Assembly (NCBI GenBank): GCA_911728455.2
Contig: OU452228.1
Coordinates: 24,290,450-24,354,449 of the forward strand
Reading direction: 5' to 3'
Source: Marthasterias glacialis
Lineage: Eukaryota; Echinodermata; Asteroidea; Forcipulatida; Asteriidae
DNA length: 64,000 nucleotides
How positions within the stretch are numbered: position 1 is the first letter of the stretch; each line of letters begins with the position of its first letter. The translations under genes and the position numbers were made by a program. The notes under the pieces are model-generated. The model was not told the DNA's origin, did not search any database, and saw only the letters and a program-made list of their open reading frames with translations. Positions 38,001-46,871 of this stretch are shown here, piece after piece.

Positions 38001-39655
38001 TTTTTTTCAAAAACATACCTGACACAATCACACCATTATATTAATCAGAACATCTCATACATACTTCAGGTGACTTTAAAGTATTGTGAAGGTTTTTGAT
38101 GGATTTTGAGCAGTTTTTTGTCACTCCCTGTCTCTCAGATTTGAATCTTAGGCATTTGTACACAGGTATCAACAAACAAAAGAGCATTCACTCTGACCCT
38201 ACATCATACGCAAGACAATATTATCAAAATGTTAAAAAAGCTTTCTTGAGTCCAGTAACTTGCACTAGTAATTTTACTATCAGTAAGAGTCCACCATAAA
38301 CAATATACAACTAAAAAAAAATACAACCTAAATATTGAAATACAAATAGTGTAAAGCAAGTCTTATGAGTTTCCCTTTTATTTACAGTCACAAAATGTTT
38401 GTTTCCCCACACTGCAGAACCCGACAGAGCTAATTTATGGCTTAAAATGTAGCTTAAGCCTGAAGAACTACTCTTCAAAATGCCACCAAAAACTGATAGG
38501 CCCCCTGTACTAAAACAAATACTATTACTAGGCCGGTAGACCTTATGCGTCTGACGTCATGAGTCCGATAGAGATATGTACAAGCAGCGCCCTCACTGAG
38601 GTCAAAATGGCCGTAAGTTTACTGTAGGAAAACGGCAGTGCATACCCTCATAGCCTGATTTGAAAAAGTTATGCCCATGGGATGCCTAAATTACATGTAA
38701 ATTAGTAAATGAAACTTCCCTCAGCTGGTAATTTTTGGTATGAGTATGGAATAATTAAATGTCTGGTCAAGGAATCAGGGCCCAATTTCATGGCTCTGCT
38801 TACCGTAAGCAAAAAATCGGCGCTTGCGGAAGCAGAAAATTCCGCGCTTACTTAAGCATATTTCACGGGTTAGCAAGGAATTTTTGCTTGTGCGCGTGCG
38901 TAGTTCACGTAACTAAGGACTGTGCTTGCACAGCTAGCGCAGAAATTCGGTGATAACCTCGTAAGCGGCGGATGGTCTTCGTAAGCGCAGAATTACGCAG
39001 TAAGCAGAGCCGTGAAATTTGGCCCAGTTCTGGTTCTGACGTCCCGAGTGCAAACTGACTCAGGAGTCTCAGGTGCTGCATCATTGCATAAAATAAAATG
39101 GTGCGCCAATAAAAAAAATCACATTTAAACCAGGGCCCAATTTCATGGCTCCGCTTACTGCATCATTCTACGCTTATGAAGACCATTCGCCGCTTACGAG
39201 GTACAGGTTAGCGCCGAATTTCTGCGCTAGCTGCGTAAGCACGGAATCCTTAGTTACGTGAACTACATGTACGCACGCGCACAAGCAAAAATTCCTTGCT
39301 AACCCGTGAAATACGCTTAAGTGAGCGCGGAATTTTCTGCTTCCGCAAGCGCCGAATTTTGCTTACGGTAAGCAGAGCCATGAAATCGTGCCCAGATGAG
39401 GAATGTTTGTACAGACGGCATTGAGCACGTCGTCACCAACAACAACAGAACGAGCACCGCACCGGTTTGCTTCAGACTTTTGTCACCTAAATGAAACCAC
39501 AAAATCCAACCCAAGACAACATAACTAATATCTTACTAAATATCTCTCTCCTTTTCAAGCTCAGCTTTCAGAGCTTCACTGTCGTAGTTGTCATCATCAA
39601 CTGAAGTCGAAGCAGAAAAGTCTCGCTCCATTTTCCCGTTATGATTGTTCGCCAT
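20038..39655 (-). CDS. CCDC169: Coiled-coil domain-containing protein 169 orthologue, complete, seven exons
   Basis: Exons in transcript order: 39537-39655, 36562-36644, 33890-34044, 26299-26397, 23152-23205, 21568-21668, 20038-20128. All borders are GT/AG and the frame is continuous; they encode 233 aa from ATG 39655-39653 to TGA 20040-20038. The human protein is about 214 aa. Residues 24-150 are charged heptad-like coiled coil. The signature NEWKTRCETQEELNQLLQKQIEF (exon 3) parallels the vertebrate EWKTRYETQLELN...EKQI. SLRKLLKQIEREKQSMESQ and QESKAYHKAHDERRN also align, and the basic tail LDPKHGPIKKTAAVKKLP matches the vertebrate RGPVKKI end. The molecular role is not known. An X-box in the promoter suggests a ciliary or sperm programme (inference). 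The introns are large and repeat-rich, up to 7.5 kb. Confidence 0.88.
20129..21567. repeat. CCDC169 intron 6: two perfect palindromes and a TTAA-flanked MITE
   Basis: 20501-20562 is a perfect 29-bp inverted repeat with a 4-nt spacer (arms start GTTTCGACCCTAGCAGAGTC). 20865-20902 is a perfect 38-bp palindrome with no spacer, centred on GTCGAC. The MITE at 21068-21236 is listed separately. Confidence 0.85.
21068..21236. mobile_element. TTAA-flanked MITE (piggyBac-like target site), 169 bp
   Basis: Terminal inverted repeats of about 29 bp begin AGGGGCTGTGTCGTCATGAT and end ATCATGATGACACAGCCCCT. TTAA lies directly on both sides (21064-21067 and 21237-21240). TTAA duplication is the hallmark of piggyBac-type transposition. 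The element is too short to encode a transposase, so it is non-autonomous. Confidence 0.85.
22690..22866. mobile_element. Foldback element with AATAAAAGAGTAG ends, CCDC169 intron 5
   Basis: The left end GGAATAAAAGAGTAGCGACG...TTAA...CCGTTTAAAACC and the right end GGTTTTAAACGG...TTAAGA...CTACTCTTTTATTTCC are inverted copies with arms of about 45 bp. The interior also pairs (gttgtggccgtgtg against cacacgcccacgac). A second, weaker inverted repeat spans about 21750-22290 (gcaacaaggtcgtac against gtacgaatgcaac). Confidence 0.7.
23562..23800 (+). mobile_element. tRNA-derived SINE, family 2 (CCDC169 intron 4)
   Basis: The tRNA-like head reads CTGTGGTCTAGGAGGTAAGA (A-box), CATCTGCTCTAGAATACAG and GTAGGTTCGAATCCCATC (B-box), then the family body tttctgcaggacagaaaaag and gtgcttatcaca. 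Relatives are at about 4440, 25478 and 60465. The acceptor stem does not pair as in a functional tRNA, so a tRNA gene is not called. Confidence 0.7.
24100..25110. other. CCDC169 intron 4, no gene recognised
   Basis: The stretch holds open frames on both strands (24439-24855 minus, 24638-25012 plus) but they show no family resemblance or consistent splice or start context. A short inverted repeat at 24312-24340 (ggaggtagagctacctcc) is the only structure noted. Confidence 0.4.
25117..25344. repeat. Minisatellite, six 38-bp units, CCDC169 intron 4
   Basis: Six head-to-tail copies of a 38-bp unit (each starting g[c/t]ggtgaatnc and ending acattttggtatcc) at 25117, 25155, 25193, 25231, 25269 and 25307. 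They differ at only one to three positions each. Because 38 is not a multiple of 3 and the unit has no stop in any minus frame, three overlapping frames stay open through it; these are artefacts of the repeat. Confidence 0.95.
25478..25600 (+). mobile_element. tRNA-derived SINE, family 2, truncated
   Basis: CACGAGTTTGAATCCCACGC (B-box) is followed by the family body: cctttctgcaggactcgggg, agtactgagtata. The left part of the head is missing. Confidence 0.6.
25828..26190 (-). mobile_element. tRNA-derived SINE, family 1, near full length, minus orientation
   Basis: It matches 7545-7917 in order: gatttattacacctgacggg near the 3' end, gatgtggtgcaatctgcagc, acatgtattacagaacacag, gtgaagtgtcttgctcaagg, then the reversed tRNA head at 26110-26185. 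It ends about 110 bp from CCDC169 exon 4. Confidence 0.7.
27715..27895 (-). repeat. G-run repeat with GGCGTAGCTA end (CCDC169 intron 3)
   Basis: Runs of six to nine G separated by cac/cagg, ending gccccccccatagctacgcc. Related copies are at 42530-42720 (plus) and, with both ends visible (ggcgtaacc...gttacgcc), at 52962-53297. Confidence 0.55.
29319..29332. promoter_or_regulatory. Canonical RFX X-box, GTTACCATGGCAAC
   Basis: The 14-bp site fits the RFX-factor X-box pattern RYYNYY-N2-RRNRAC and is an almost exact palindrome. It sits inside CCDC169 intron 3, 4.5 kb from the nearest exon. A half-related site (GTTGCCATGG) lies 80 bp away at 29404-29413. Sequence match only; use is unproven. Confidence 0.5.
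29420..32820. other. CCDC169 intron 3, mainly unique AT-rich sequence with one SINE
   Basis: A tRNA-related SINE of family 3 lies at about 30140-30300 (aagatgtggg, aatcaggtagggactgaaaa, reversed B-box gggattcgaactgggg), preceded by an AAT/AAC microsatellite at 30091-30132. A short tandem duplication (acaaagattctcttc) is at 31754-31795. Open frames at 31365-32348 were not supported by any protein likeness. Confidence 0.5.
32821..33008. repeat. Family B element copy
   Basis: GGACCCAATTTCATAAATCT at the left and CTTTATGAAATTAGGCTC at the right, with agcagggaaccggccacaaa and acacggtattttggctggta between, as in the copies at 54904 and 55228. Confidence 0.7.
34308..34431. repeat. Family B element, short variant
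   Basis: GGCCCAATCTTATGGCTCTG at the left, GCGCCATGAAATTGGGACC at the right and gcttac/gtaagcgcagaatt inside. It belongs to the same subtype as the inverted pair at 38778 and 39133. Confidence 0.65.
34455..34829 (+). mobile_element. Full-length tRNA-derived SINE, family 1, with (AAT)n tail
   Basis: The head reads as a Leu/Ser-type tRNA: GTGGCCGAGCAGTTAAGATC (A-box), CCGGACTCAAGTTCTGG (anticodon arm), a variable arm, then GGGTTTGAATCCCAGTCGTG (B-box). The body of about 290 bp (ttgagcaagataccttaact, cttatcgtggaagagtaggg) and an AAT tail at 34801-34821 follow. This is the best copy for defining the family. Confidence 0.8.
34862..34998. mobile_element. TTAA-flanked foldback element, 137 bp
   Basis: The ends AGCCCGGTTCATACTTCACG and CGTGAAGTATGAACCGGGC are inverted repeats. 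TTAA is present at 34858-34861 and 34999-35002. The interior also pairs in part (aagcgaatttt against gaaattcgtttcgcttt). The design is as in the TTAA element at 21068 but the sequence is unrelated. Confidence 0.75.
35418..35758. mobile_element. Foldback element with CCCGGNTAAAGGACGT subrepeats, about 340 bp
   Basis: Outer ends pair (gcaattcattgtgtgcccgg against the reverse of caggcacatgacgaattgtt). TTCCCGGTTAAAGGACGTCA and TTCCCGGCTAAAGGACGTTA occur near the left and right ends, and aaaaggacgtaag against cttacgtccttttg pairs again. There is no coding frame. Confidence 0.65.
35840..36057 (+). mobile_element. SINE family 3, reverse-oriented relative to the other copies
   Basis: The words gtgggttgggttttcaggtg, ccctacctgactgcgtgggt and ccaatttggggatttcctcc are the reverse complement of the 30140 copy. 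Same family as 59250 and 61850. Confidence 0.5.
36058..36373. mobile_element. hAT-like non-autonomous element, CAGGGTTCTCCCC ends
   Basis: The terminal inverted repeats are CAGGGTTCTCCCCA and TGGGGAGAACCCTG; CAGGG-type ends are typical of hAT transposons. The flanks share a degenerate GATAT (36052-36057 and 36373-36378), short of a clear 8-bp duplication. It ends about 190 bp from CCDC169 exon 2. Confidence 0.65.
37530..38290. repeat. Long inverted repeat, about 250-300-bp arms, CCDC169 intron 1
   Basis: Words of the left arm (gtacctgtgtacaaatgtc, acagggagtgacaaaactgc, gtgtcagatacctga) recur reverse-complemented in the right arm in opposite order (cataccdgacacaat-type, gcagttttttgtcactccct, atttgtacacaggtatcaac). 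The arms run roughly 37530-37825 and 38000-38290, leaving about 175 nt of loop. Some mismatches show it is not recent. Confidence 0.75.
38778..39025. mobile_element. Family B long variant, first of an inverted pair
   Basis: GGGCCCAATTTCATGGCTCT to GCAGAGCCGTGAAATTTGGC, unusually CG-rich inside (ggcgcttgcggaagcagaaa, gtgcgcgtgcgtagttcacg). The second copy at 39133 is in the opposite orientation. Confidence 0.75.
39133..39394. mobile_element. Family B long variant, second of the inverted pair
   Basis: Reading its reverse complement reproduces the order of 38778-39025 (ttgcggaagcagaaaattcc, ttagcaaggaatttttgctt, cttcataagcgtagaa). It ends about 145 bp before the donor of CCDC169 exon 1, which lies at 39537 on the minus strand. 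Confidence 0.75.
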
Positions 39656-39778
39656 CTTTAATTCCACAATGACTGCTCACATTTAGAACGTGCATATTGT
39701 TCCGCTGAGAAATGCAAGAAGACAATTGAGTACGAACTACACGTTTGTATTTATGAACAACTTTAATAAATGATTTCG

Positions 39779-39792
39779 GTTGCTATAGAAAC
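39779..39792. promoter_or_regulatory. RFX X-box in the CCDC169 promoter, GTTGCTATAGAAAC
   Basis: The site matches the X-box pattern RYYNYY-N2-RRNRAC at every position and lies 124 bp upstream of the CCDC169 start codon, the usual distance for X-boxes of ciliary genes. The sequence match is direct; control by RFX factors is inference from known X-box promoters. Confidence 0.65.
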
Positions 39793-39799
39793 ATAAACC

Positions 39800-41254
39800 A
39801 TTACGACAGCGCTCTTGTGTGGCTTGCATGATCTAACGTTTTCCGAGTAATTGAAGGGTGGATTAATCGGAAATTAATATTTGTTGTTTTTACCAACGGC
39901 AACTAAAAATTTGTGAAATTGAGAATTTTTGTTCATCGATAGTTTCGCCTTCGCCGTGTGGTTTAGCCTATCATTATTTGAAATAATCCTGTAAAAACTC
40001 TTTCAGTTATTCCGTAATTTAATTAAAGAACAATTTAAAAACTATTATCTTACCTGTATTGGTGTTATTTGCGTCTTCAAATGGAATTGACACTTCAGGC
40101 CTAGGCCTACTAGATTCTTATAAAAAGACTTGTTCGTCTCCTGCAGTAGTATTCAACAAACATCTATTTCTTTTGGGAGTTTCTCCTTTCTTTTGTTTCA
40201 TTTCAATAATTTACTTATTTGTACTCAATTCTTATTTATTAACCTCTATATTTAATAACTTATTTATTTCCTTTAATTATGGACGTATTTATTTATTCTA
40301 TCCATGTATTTGTTTATTTATTTATTTGTTGATGTAGACCTATAGCTTTATTGATTTATTTAGTTAGTTATTTTGGTATCTATATCTGTTTATTTCTAAC
40401 CATGTTTAGGCCTATAGCTTTATTGATTTATTTAGTTAGTTATTTTGTTATCTATATATTTATCTGTTTATTTCTAACCATGTTGTTCTTGTCCTAAGCT
40501 TACCATTAAAGTTTTATTTAACATCACTGTGTTTTATTTTACCAATTTCTGTTCTGAGTATTAAAATTATTTATTTATTATAAATGAATAGATTGATTTG
40601 ATTAACGTTTTTATGCCTTTAAGTTCTTAGTGACTTGTTCAACACAGGCCTTCGTACTATATACTGTGTTTCATTTGACTTTTCTTGATCATCACATTAT
40701 TATAGGATTGATCTATAAATCACAATGTGCAATTTTGGGGTTGCATGGGTGGCCGCGTCCTTTGCAATTCAGCTTCTCAGCTGCCAGTGAGAATGATTAG
40801 CCTCCCAAATGTTTTATTTATTTATTTATTTGTTCACCCGACCTTATTACTTACAATAGTTGTTTGTGTGTATGTTAAATTACCGAGTACATATGAAGAA
40901 TCAGAAACTAATACCATGGTTGCATTCGACGAAACGGTATTCACTTTTAAATTTATTTTAATTTATTGTCTTACTTCTAAACACTGTTAATTCTTCCAAA
41001 TCTCAATAGACATATTTTGCCAGTGCAATCCCTTTTTAATTGCCTTAATGTTTACAATTGTATTGACTTCGACCAAAAGAGGGTTCAGACAAATAACTTG
41101 AAGAAAAAGGACCGATTTTCTTTAAAGTTAAAACAGAGTTTGCTACTATTCCAGAGACAATTACCCCACATTACTTCAACGTAATCTAATTTCGACTCTA
41201 TGCAGGCTTTAACCGAATACAATTTCTTTCTCCCTCATCACCTCAGTCAACTGA
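39800..41254. repeat. Intergenic, TTTATT-rich with a 70-bp tandem duplication
   Basis: At 40339-40406 and 40411-40483 a unit containing tatagctttattgatttatt and tatttctaaccatgtt is repeated in tandem. Simple TTTA repeats occur at 40195-40335 and 40810-40832. No gene was recognised. Confidence 0.6.
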
Positions 41255-41567
41255 AATAGACCTTTCTTTTGCAACGTCACAACCCAATTTTTTGCCAACC
41301 AAGATGGAGAAACTACGGGGAGCCATCAATGCAAAGCAACAACAGATAATCACAGTTTATAAAAATAGTTCACAAATATCCAAAAATTGTTTTGAATTCG
41401 TTGGAAACAAACCAACCAATGATGGGATGTATTTTCTTTCAATAGAAAGTTTGCAAAAATGTTGAATTTGGTCACAACGTCTGTCAACAAAACCTAAACG
41501 TTTTGCTACATTTGGCCGTCCATGCCAACCAGCACGGTTTGTTTATCAACAATGGAAAGGTCTATAG
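41255..41567. mobile_element. Foldback element, AATAGACCTTTCTTTTG family
   Basis: AATAGACCTTTCTTTTGC at the left and GGAAAGGTCTATA at the right are inverted ends, and gttttgccaaccaagatgg-type words match copies at 4683 and 53690. It stops 10 bp before the stop codon of the open frame at 41578-41991. Confidence 0.6.
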
Positions 41568-41577
41568 ACATCCACGT

Positions 41578-41991
41578 TTAGCCAGCGGGCAACTCTGCCA
41601 AGATCCGTCCGGGAACCGCGCCACGATAGAATCGATACTGTGAGTTCGGCCTGGAGCGAATTCGGAATCGTTCGGTCATCAGATTATGAGTAGGTTTTCC
41701 ACTCTCAAGTTTGAAAAATAAAGAGGTGTTCGTATATGAATCGGTGGATGGGTTTACTTTATCGGAGGGGGAAGTGGGAGTTGATGACGTGTTGATTCTG
41801 TTTAAGCTTTGCAATTTTGAAGATTTTTTTTCTTCAAAAATATCATGTGACGAATTGAGCTTCTTTTTAAAGTGACACAAACCTGAACCTTCCGGGGAGA
41901 TCGTGGGCTGTGTTGATTGTTCGCATCTATAATTATGCGCTACTGAACCAAGAAACTTAACTTCATTCAAAACACGACCTTCCACTCCCAT
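41578..41991 (-). CDS. Hypothetical 137-aa open frame, possible gene or exon
   Basis: From ATG 41991-41989 to TAA 41580-41578, 137 aa. It starts MGVEGRVLNEVKFLG. The centre is rich in Ser, Thr, Lys and Pro (SSTPTSPSD at about 71-79) and the end is basic (ERFRIRSRPNSQYRFYRGAVPG). No membrane segment or known domain was recognised. The length and mixed composition are better than chance in this AT-rich DNA, but there is no promoter, and the acceptors upstream are weak. Phase would allow joining to the candidate exon at 44455-44633. A foldback element abuts its stop codon, so the true end may have been lost. Confidence 0.3.
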   Translation of the reverse strand: MGVEGRVLNEVKFLGSVAHNYRCEQSTQPTISPEGSGLCHFKKKLNSSHDIFEEKKSSKLQSLNRINTSSTPTSPSDKVNPSTDSYTNTSLFFKLESGKPTHNLMTERFRIRSRPNSQYRFYRGAVPGRILAELPAG

Positions 41992-42529
41992 CCATAGGAT
42001 GTAGTAAAGCCGAGGTTGTGTGGTAGTCTGGTTCTCAGACCCAAAAATCTCCGACTATTCTCTGTCGATTTTAGGGGTCGGTATCACCTAAATGTCACGA
42101 GACAAAAAAGGAGGAACTCCTCCTTTTCCGAAAATATCCGAAATGCTCCAAATTCATTGTCGTCAACATTCGGACCGTGTCGTTTATGGTCGTACTTTTC
42201 TTTTGCTGATTAAAATTCAAAAATATTGCAGAAACATCCCATTATCGTTTTCCCCAACAAATATTTGAATGTTTTTGTAACATTTTTAGAAACTGATTAT
42301 CCCAGGCTTTTTGAAGGTAAACAAAGCCCGTCACCAGCGCTCCGTTTTTATCAAATGACATCCTCCACCGTTGGTGACAAGTAATGAATATTTATACGTT
42401 GCGTCATAATCTATGTTTAGCTTTGGATGATGCCTGACCTAAGATTTTTGACAAAAGTCGTCAGGGAATCTTTGGTCAGGGAATCAGACTAGGTTATGTG
42501 TGTGGTTCGAATTACACGTGACCTTGGAT

Positions 42530-42720
42530 CAGCAGCGTAACCACGGGGGGGGGGGGCTGGGGGGGCTGGGGGCGGGGCACGTGTCCCCTCCCCATAAACT
42601 TTCAATGCCCCCCCCCCCCCATGAAAACAAGTAATTCATTAAAAAAAACATGAACCTTCCCCCCTCCCCCACTGAAAAGCAATGCCCACATGCCCCTCCC
42701 CCATTGCAAACAATCCTGGC
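42530..42720 (+). repeat. Poly-G/poly-C repeat, GGCGTAACCA family
   Basis: A 12-G run and further G-runs (42545-42576) are followed by C-runs (42608-42620). The words cacgtgtcccctccccataa and gcaatgccc relate it to the minus-oriented copy at 27715-27895. Confidence 0.55.
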
Positions 42721-42953
42721 GATTTGGATGATGTTTCTGGGCGCACGCAGACTAACTTATGAGTGTGCTGGTTGCAGTACACAAAGAAAAACATTATGTC
42801 TGACGTAGTAATACTATAGTCTTGCTGCCCACACTCATTAGTTGTGATAAACTTCATGACACAAATATGATTGGGAATTAAGAAAACAAATATACAGCCG
42901 AAGGTGCAAGAAATGGAACCATTAATAATACTTTCGTTCTTCGTATGATTACA

Positions 42954-42997
42954 GTGTGTGTGTGTGTGTGTGTGTGGGTGTGTGTGTGTGTGTGTGT
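42954..42997. repeat. (TG)n microsatellite
   Basis: About 21 TG units with a single GGG interruption. Confidence 0.95.
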
Positions 42998-44454
42998 CAG
43001 TTTGTGGGTTGTACCCACTTATAAATAAACAAACTATTACACTGGTGGGTTGTAAAGATGCTAGGTCCGATTTTCGGCCGATTCGACCAACATAATATTT
43101 AGATTTAAAATTTAAGTAGCTATACATTCGGGAAAGTTATCAGCTTTCATATAAGGAATTGCACGAAAGAAATCTGCCCATGCATGTATTTTGTGCATTG
43201 TCCGTGGTATATGTGAACGGTTTTGTATGTTTTTCGTTTTGAAACAGCGAATAGTAGTAACAGGTATTATTTGTTTAAATCGGGCCATGCAACTTTAAGA
43301 TATCAGAACAATGATAAAGCTTAAAACTGTTTACGTCAAGATCACTCCCTTCCAAAAGGAGGGGAGGGGTTACCGCTTCATCAGCCAAGAATTTCAGGGG
43401 CCTTTTCTATACTTTGATAACTGTTTGTTATGTTTGTCTTTGAGTTTGACTACAGTTTTACAACACATCAATCAAAGTAAGATGTAAATGATGTTTTCGG
43501 TAAACTCGATTAGACCAAAAGGTACTCAGACTTTCTTACTTATGTGTCCCTTATCCCTGCTGCATGTGCAAGCGTTAAGTCAGTCCCTTTATATATTATA
43601 TTGTGAACACAGTTATCAGTTTGTGCCGTCTGCATCTAAACCGGATCCGTTCCGTTTTTCGTTCGTTGACTTGTTTTGATCTTTTTGCTGACCCCCTTTT
43701 TCATAAGGCGATTAATGTCGTGAGGATCATGCACTGCCCCCTTCGGCTGGTAATTAGTCAGTGAAGTTGCAACAGAACACACAATCATATGGCTCGAGCA
43801 ACATGACATTTTGAAAAAAACACAAACTAGCAATGATCTTATCTCTACATGAATTTCTTCTCTAGTACAGAATAATTGGAAAGTTTGTTTTCCCATCTGT
43901 ATGCCGTGGGATCTGCCAGGGTAGCGGATTAGTTTTTTCTGCTAGGTTAATCGCGTAAGGAATCAATATACGAAACCAAAAATTGCCCATCGTGGTCTTA
44001 CTCGATTTTTTTTGGTGACTTGATCTCGGCCTAGAGGGCGCCTATGCATGCATTATGCATTCTTATTTTGTGTTGCTCGTGGCCAGCTTTTGTTTGTTCG
44101 CTCGCGCGAGCTAGATGTTTTTGCAGCAGATGATTTGCAGTGTTTTTAAAATAAACACATCATGTCACATATGAAAAATTAATAAGAGCGTTCATGCCGC
44201 TTACATTTATTCAGTGTCTCTTAATTACGTTATCATACTTTGATGAATTGATACAAGTTTACAAACATAATTTTGAAATTTCAGGGGATGGGATCGATAG
44301 CGTTAATTATTAATTTGACATTGACTAATTTTGCCGCCAGCATTATTATAAAGAATGTGTTGCATTAATTGCCGAGGTCACCCGCTCTTTACTCTTTAGA
44401 TCCACCACTTTTTGAGAATGGTTCCTGGCTTTCCCATCAAGATTGACCGCCTAA

Positions 44455-44633
44455 CAACTAGAAATTTACCTCGCTTCTGCTGTAACTGCCGGGCGTTATA
44501 CATCACAAAACTCGCAGTTTGTAATTCACTCGTTCTTCTCTTCAAGTTTGCCTCGGTCTTTTCAACAAAGATGTTGTCCACTTTCCGCAAAAGCTGCCTG
44601 GAATGTACTTCAATTCTAATAATTTACCCGCCA
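44455..44633 (-). CDS. Candidate coding exon of an unrecognised coiled-coil-like protein
   Basis: The minus strand reads LLRKVDNIFVEKTEANLKRR and then TSELQTASFVMYNARQLQQK, followed by a good donor (CGAG|GTAAAT, 44475-44465 region). The composition is protein-like and helical. Upstream in the same frame there is no ATG before a stop, but another frame starts ATG GCG GGT (44633-44625) and would need a one-base shift near GGCAG. It is therefore an internal exon with a weak acceptor, a first exon with a frameshift, or a decayed copy. The donor phase (1) is compatible with the frame at 41578-41991. Confidence 0.25.
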
Positions 44634-45029
44634 TAAGATCATGTTTTTAGGTCAATACCTAATTTGAAAGTTGATAGCTTCCTATTCCCAAAGCAAAATG
44701 TGATCGATCGGATCACACTTTGACAGATCAACAGGGCCAAACGCACGGACCATACGTTGCTACCGTGTTTGTCCGTCTCCTCACCGCATACAGGTAAATG
44801 ATTTACATTCATCAGTGGACGCGGTGAGACTATCACGATTTAACACTGTCGTCGCCGCGCCGTTGTGCCCGAGGGTTGGAAGTAGCACACGGCACACCTA
44901 TACTTAGTCTTTAGCCTAGACGTCTTCAAGAACTATGTTTACAATTCTGTGAGGTGTGGCAAACTAACCTCGTGTATAGGAAAATCTTAACTGTCCCCAT
45001 AAAGCGCGCAACAAGTTCGTATACCTTTA

Positions 45030-45560
45030 TCTATTTGCATCCATCTTGTTTTTCTCCCATTCAAACCAATGTAACCAAACCGAGGCTGGAAGAGGCGGTA
45101 ACCATATAGTCTGGCCCCGTTCTTTGTATCAGTATTCATGATTGCAGCTGCACACGACATGAATGGTGCCAGCATTGTAAAGGGTGCTACGCAGCCCCAA
45201 ATCCTGCGCAGACAACTTATCAAATATCAGGCGTCATTGGTCTAATATTTAACCTGCTTTTTAACATTCGGTCCTCATAATATGTTTTAATTAACCCTAT
45301 AAAAACTGATTATCAGAAATGATCGATGACAAGCCATAAAGCAGCAACTAGTGAACGATAATTTCACAATAGACCTTTGTCATTGTATGGCCATCTTTGT
45401 TTGGTTCCCTGCTCACACAGCGATCATTCTTCTCGTTCCATTTAAAGGGACCAAACTAATTTTGTCATTCCAGCTTCAGTTTGGTTTTATTGAGATGAAT
45501 GGCAGAAAAGCAAAAAACTAAATATAAAAAATTCGCTCCATGAAAAGAGGTCTATATAAA
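45030..45560. repeat. Two dispersed foldback-type repeats
   Basis: 45030-45190 matches the aaaccgaggctggaagaggc / tagtctggccccgttctttg family of 14560. About 45371-45556 begins AATAGACCTTTGTCATTG and ends AAAAGAGGTCTATATA, the inverted ends of the AATAGACCTTT group. Confidence 0.55.
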
Positions 45561-46860
45561 CACTGGTCGTTTATGGAAAGCACTTCGTGCATGCCCGTTT
45601 ACGGATTCCCATTTCGTCAAAGAAATTCATCATCACGACCAACTGCAGTTGCAGACGTGGTAGTCGTCATGCAAACACGTCCAGTGTTGTTACAAGAACA
45701 AATCATATCCCAGATTTCTTAATGTAAGCCCAACGGTCGTCTAGTTAAATCTAGTTTTTCTCGGTGTCATTTACACGAGTTACAGGTGTGTTCTGACGTC
45801 TCGCATGTATTGCTTAAAGCCCCATTAGTCGACAATGTATGTTATCAAGATGGCGGAACTTTAATACATGTTCTACTACTACTACTACAGCCGCCTTCCC
45901 GGGGTTAATCTTAGCGATGGCTTCCCAACAACCTTTCGTCTCAACAGCTCACTGTTCCTGGCCAGGCATACTTTCACTACAAATAAATTGTAAACAGGGG
46001 TCGCGGTGAATTTCTTGGGTAGCTCCTTTCATCAAGTTCTCCTACTTATAATATGTGAGAAGACCTGTGTTATATTGGTATCTCCGGTATTTGCAATAGC
46101 ACATCACTTTCAACAATCTTTATACCCCGCACGCTTTCCCTGCTTATGTTCGTTCTCTCCCACTGACACAACTCTACTACACTTCAGCCCAACTTTACAT
46201 CTCCTTCTTCTAGATTTTAAGGTTTAGAGCAATTTCTGTATCTAAACCTTGCTAGAGGTAGCAGGTCCCTTCTTGATCAATCTTAGATGCACACAAGAGC
46301 CCTTGTCATCCAGTCCACCCCTCTTTCACGTCACTACATGTTGACTGATGCGCATATCTCAGAGGGATACCACGCGGGGATCGAGCGAGTCTCTTGACTG
46401 AAAAGAAAGGGTTGGCAAATGATGAAGAAAAAAAGTACATCGAGGAGGGCCAGCTCTTGTTGTTGCCACATTAAAGGGAAGCTTAGTCAAGTGGCTCCCT
46501 AGTTGGCTGAATGCAATCTCCACATTCACTTAATGTGATCAGTGATGACACACAGGTATACACCTACTGGTCGTGTAGTGGGAACACGAGTGGTGCTCTC
46601 CAAACGCAAAATTCAGAATGGCTCAATCCTTGAAACTCTAAGCTGATGACTACTTTTAGTGAAGGATAGGAACCAAAAAATGAAACACTCGACGTTCAAT
46701 CTAAGTAGTCATGGAAAATTGAGGGTTGAAAAAACACACAAAGTATCTCAGTTTTGATGTTAACCTATTTATAAGAAAAGAGAGTACTTGAATAAAAAAA
46801 AGTAGAACAGTTCAACGTAAAGCCAGCTTTAACGCATAATACTATGGCCTATTAGGAAGA
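45561..46860. other. Intergenic, nothing recognised
   Basis: Moderate-GC sequence with an ACT-type trinucleotide run at 45871-45888. No tRNA fold, snRNA motif or supported frame was found. Confidence 0.4.
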
Positions 46861-46871
46861 TAAAAAAAACC

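Noticed and set aside
42639-43127. 162-codon minus frame
   Set aside because: Runs through the (TG)n microsatellite (giving His-Thr repeats) and a poly-C repeat.
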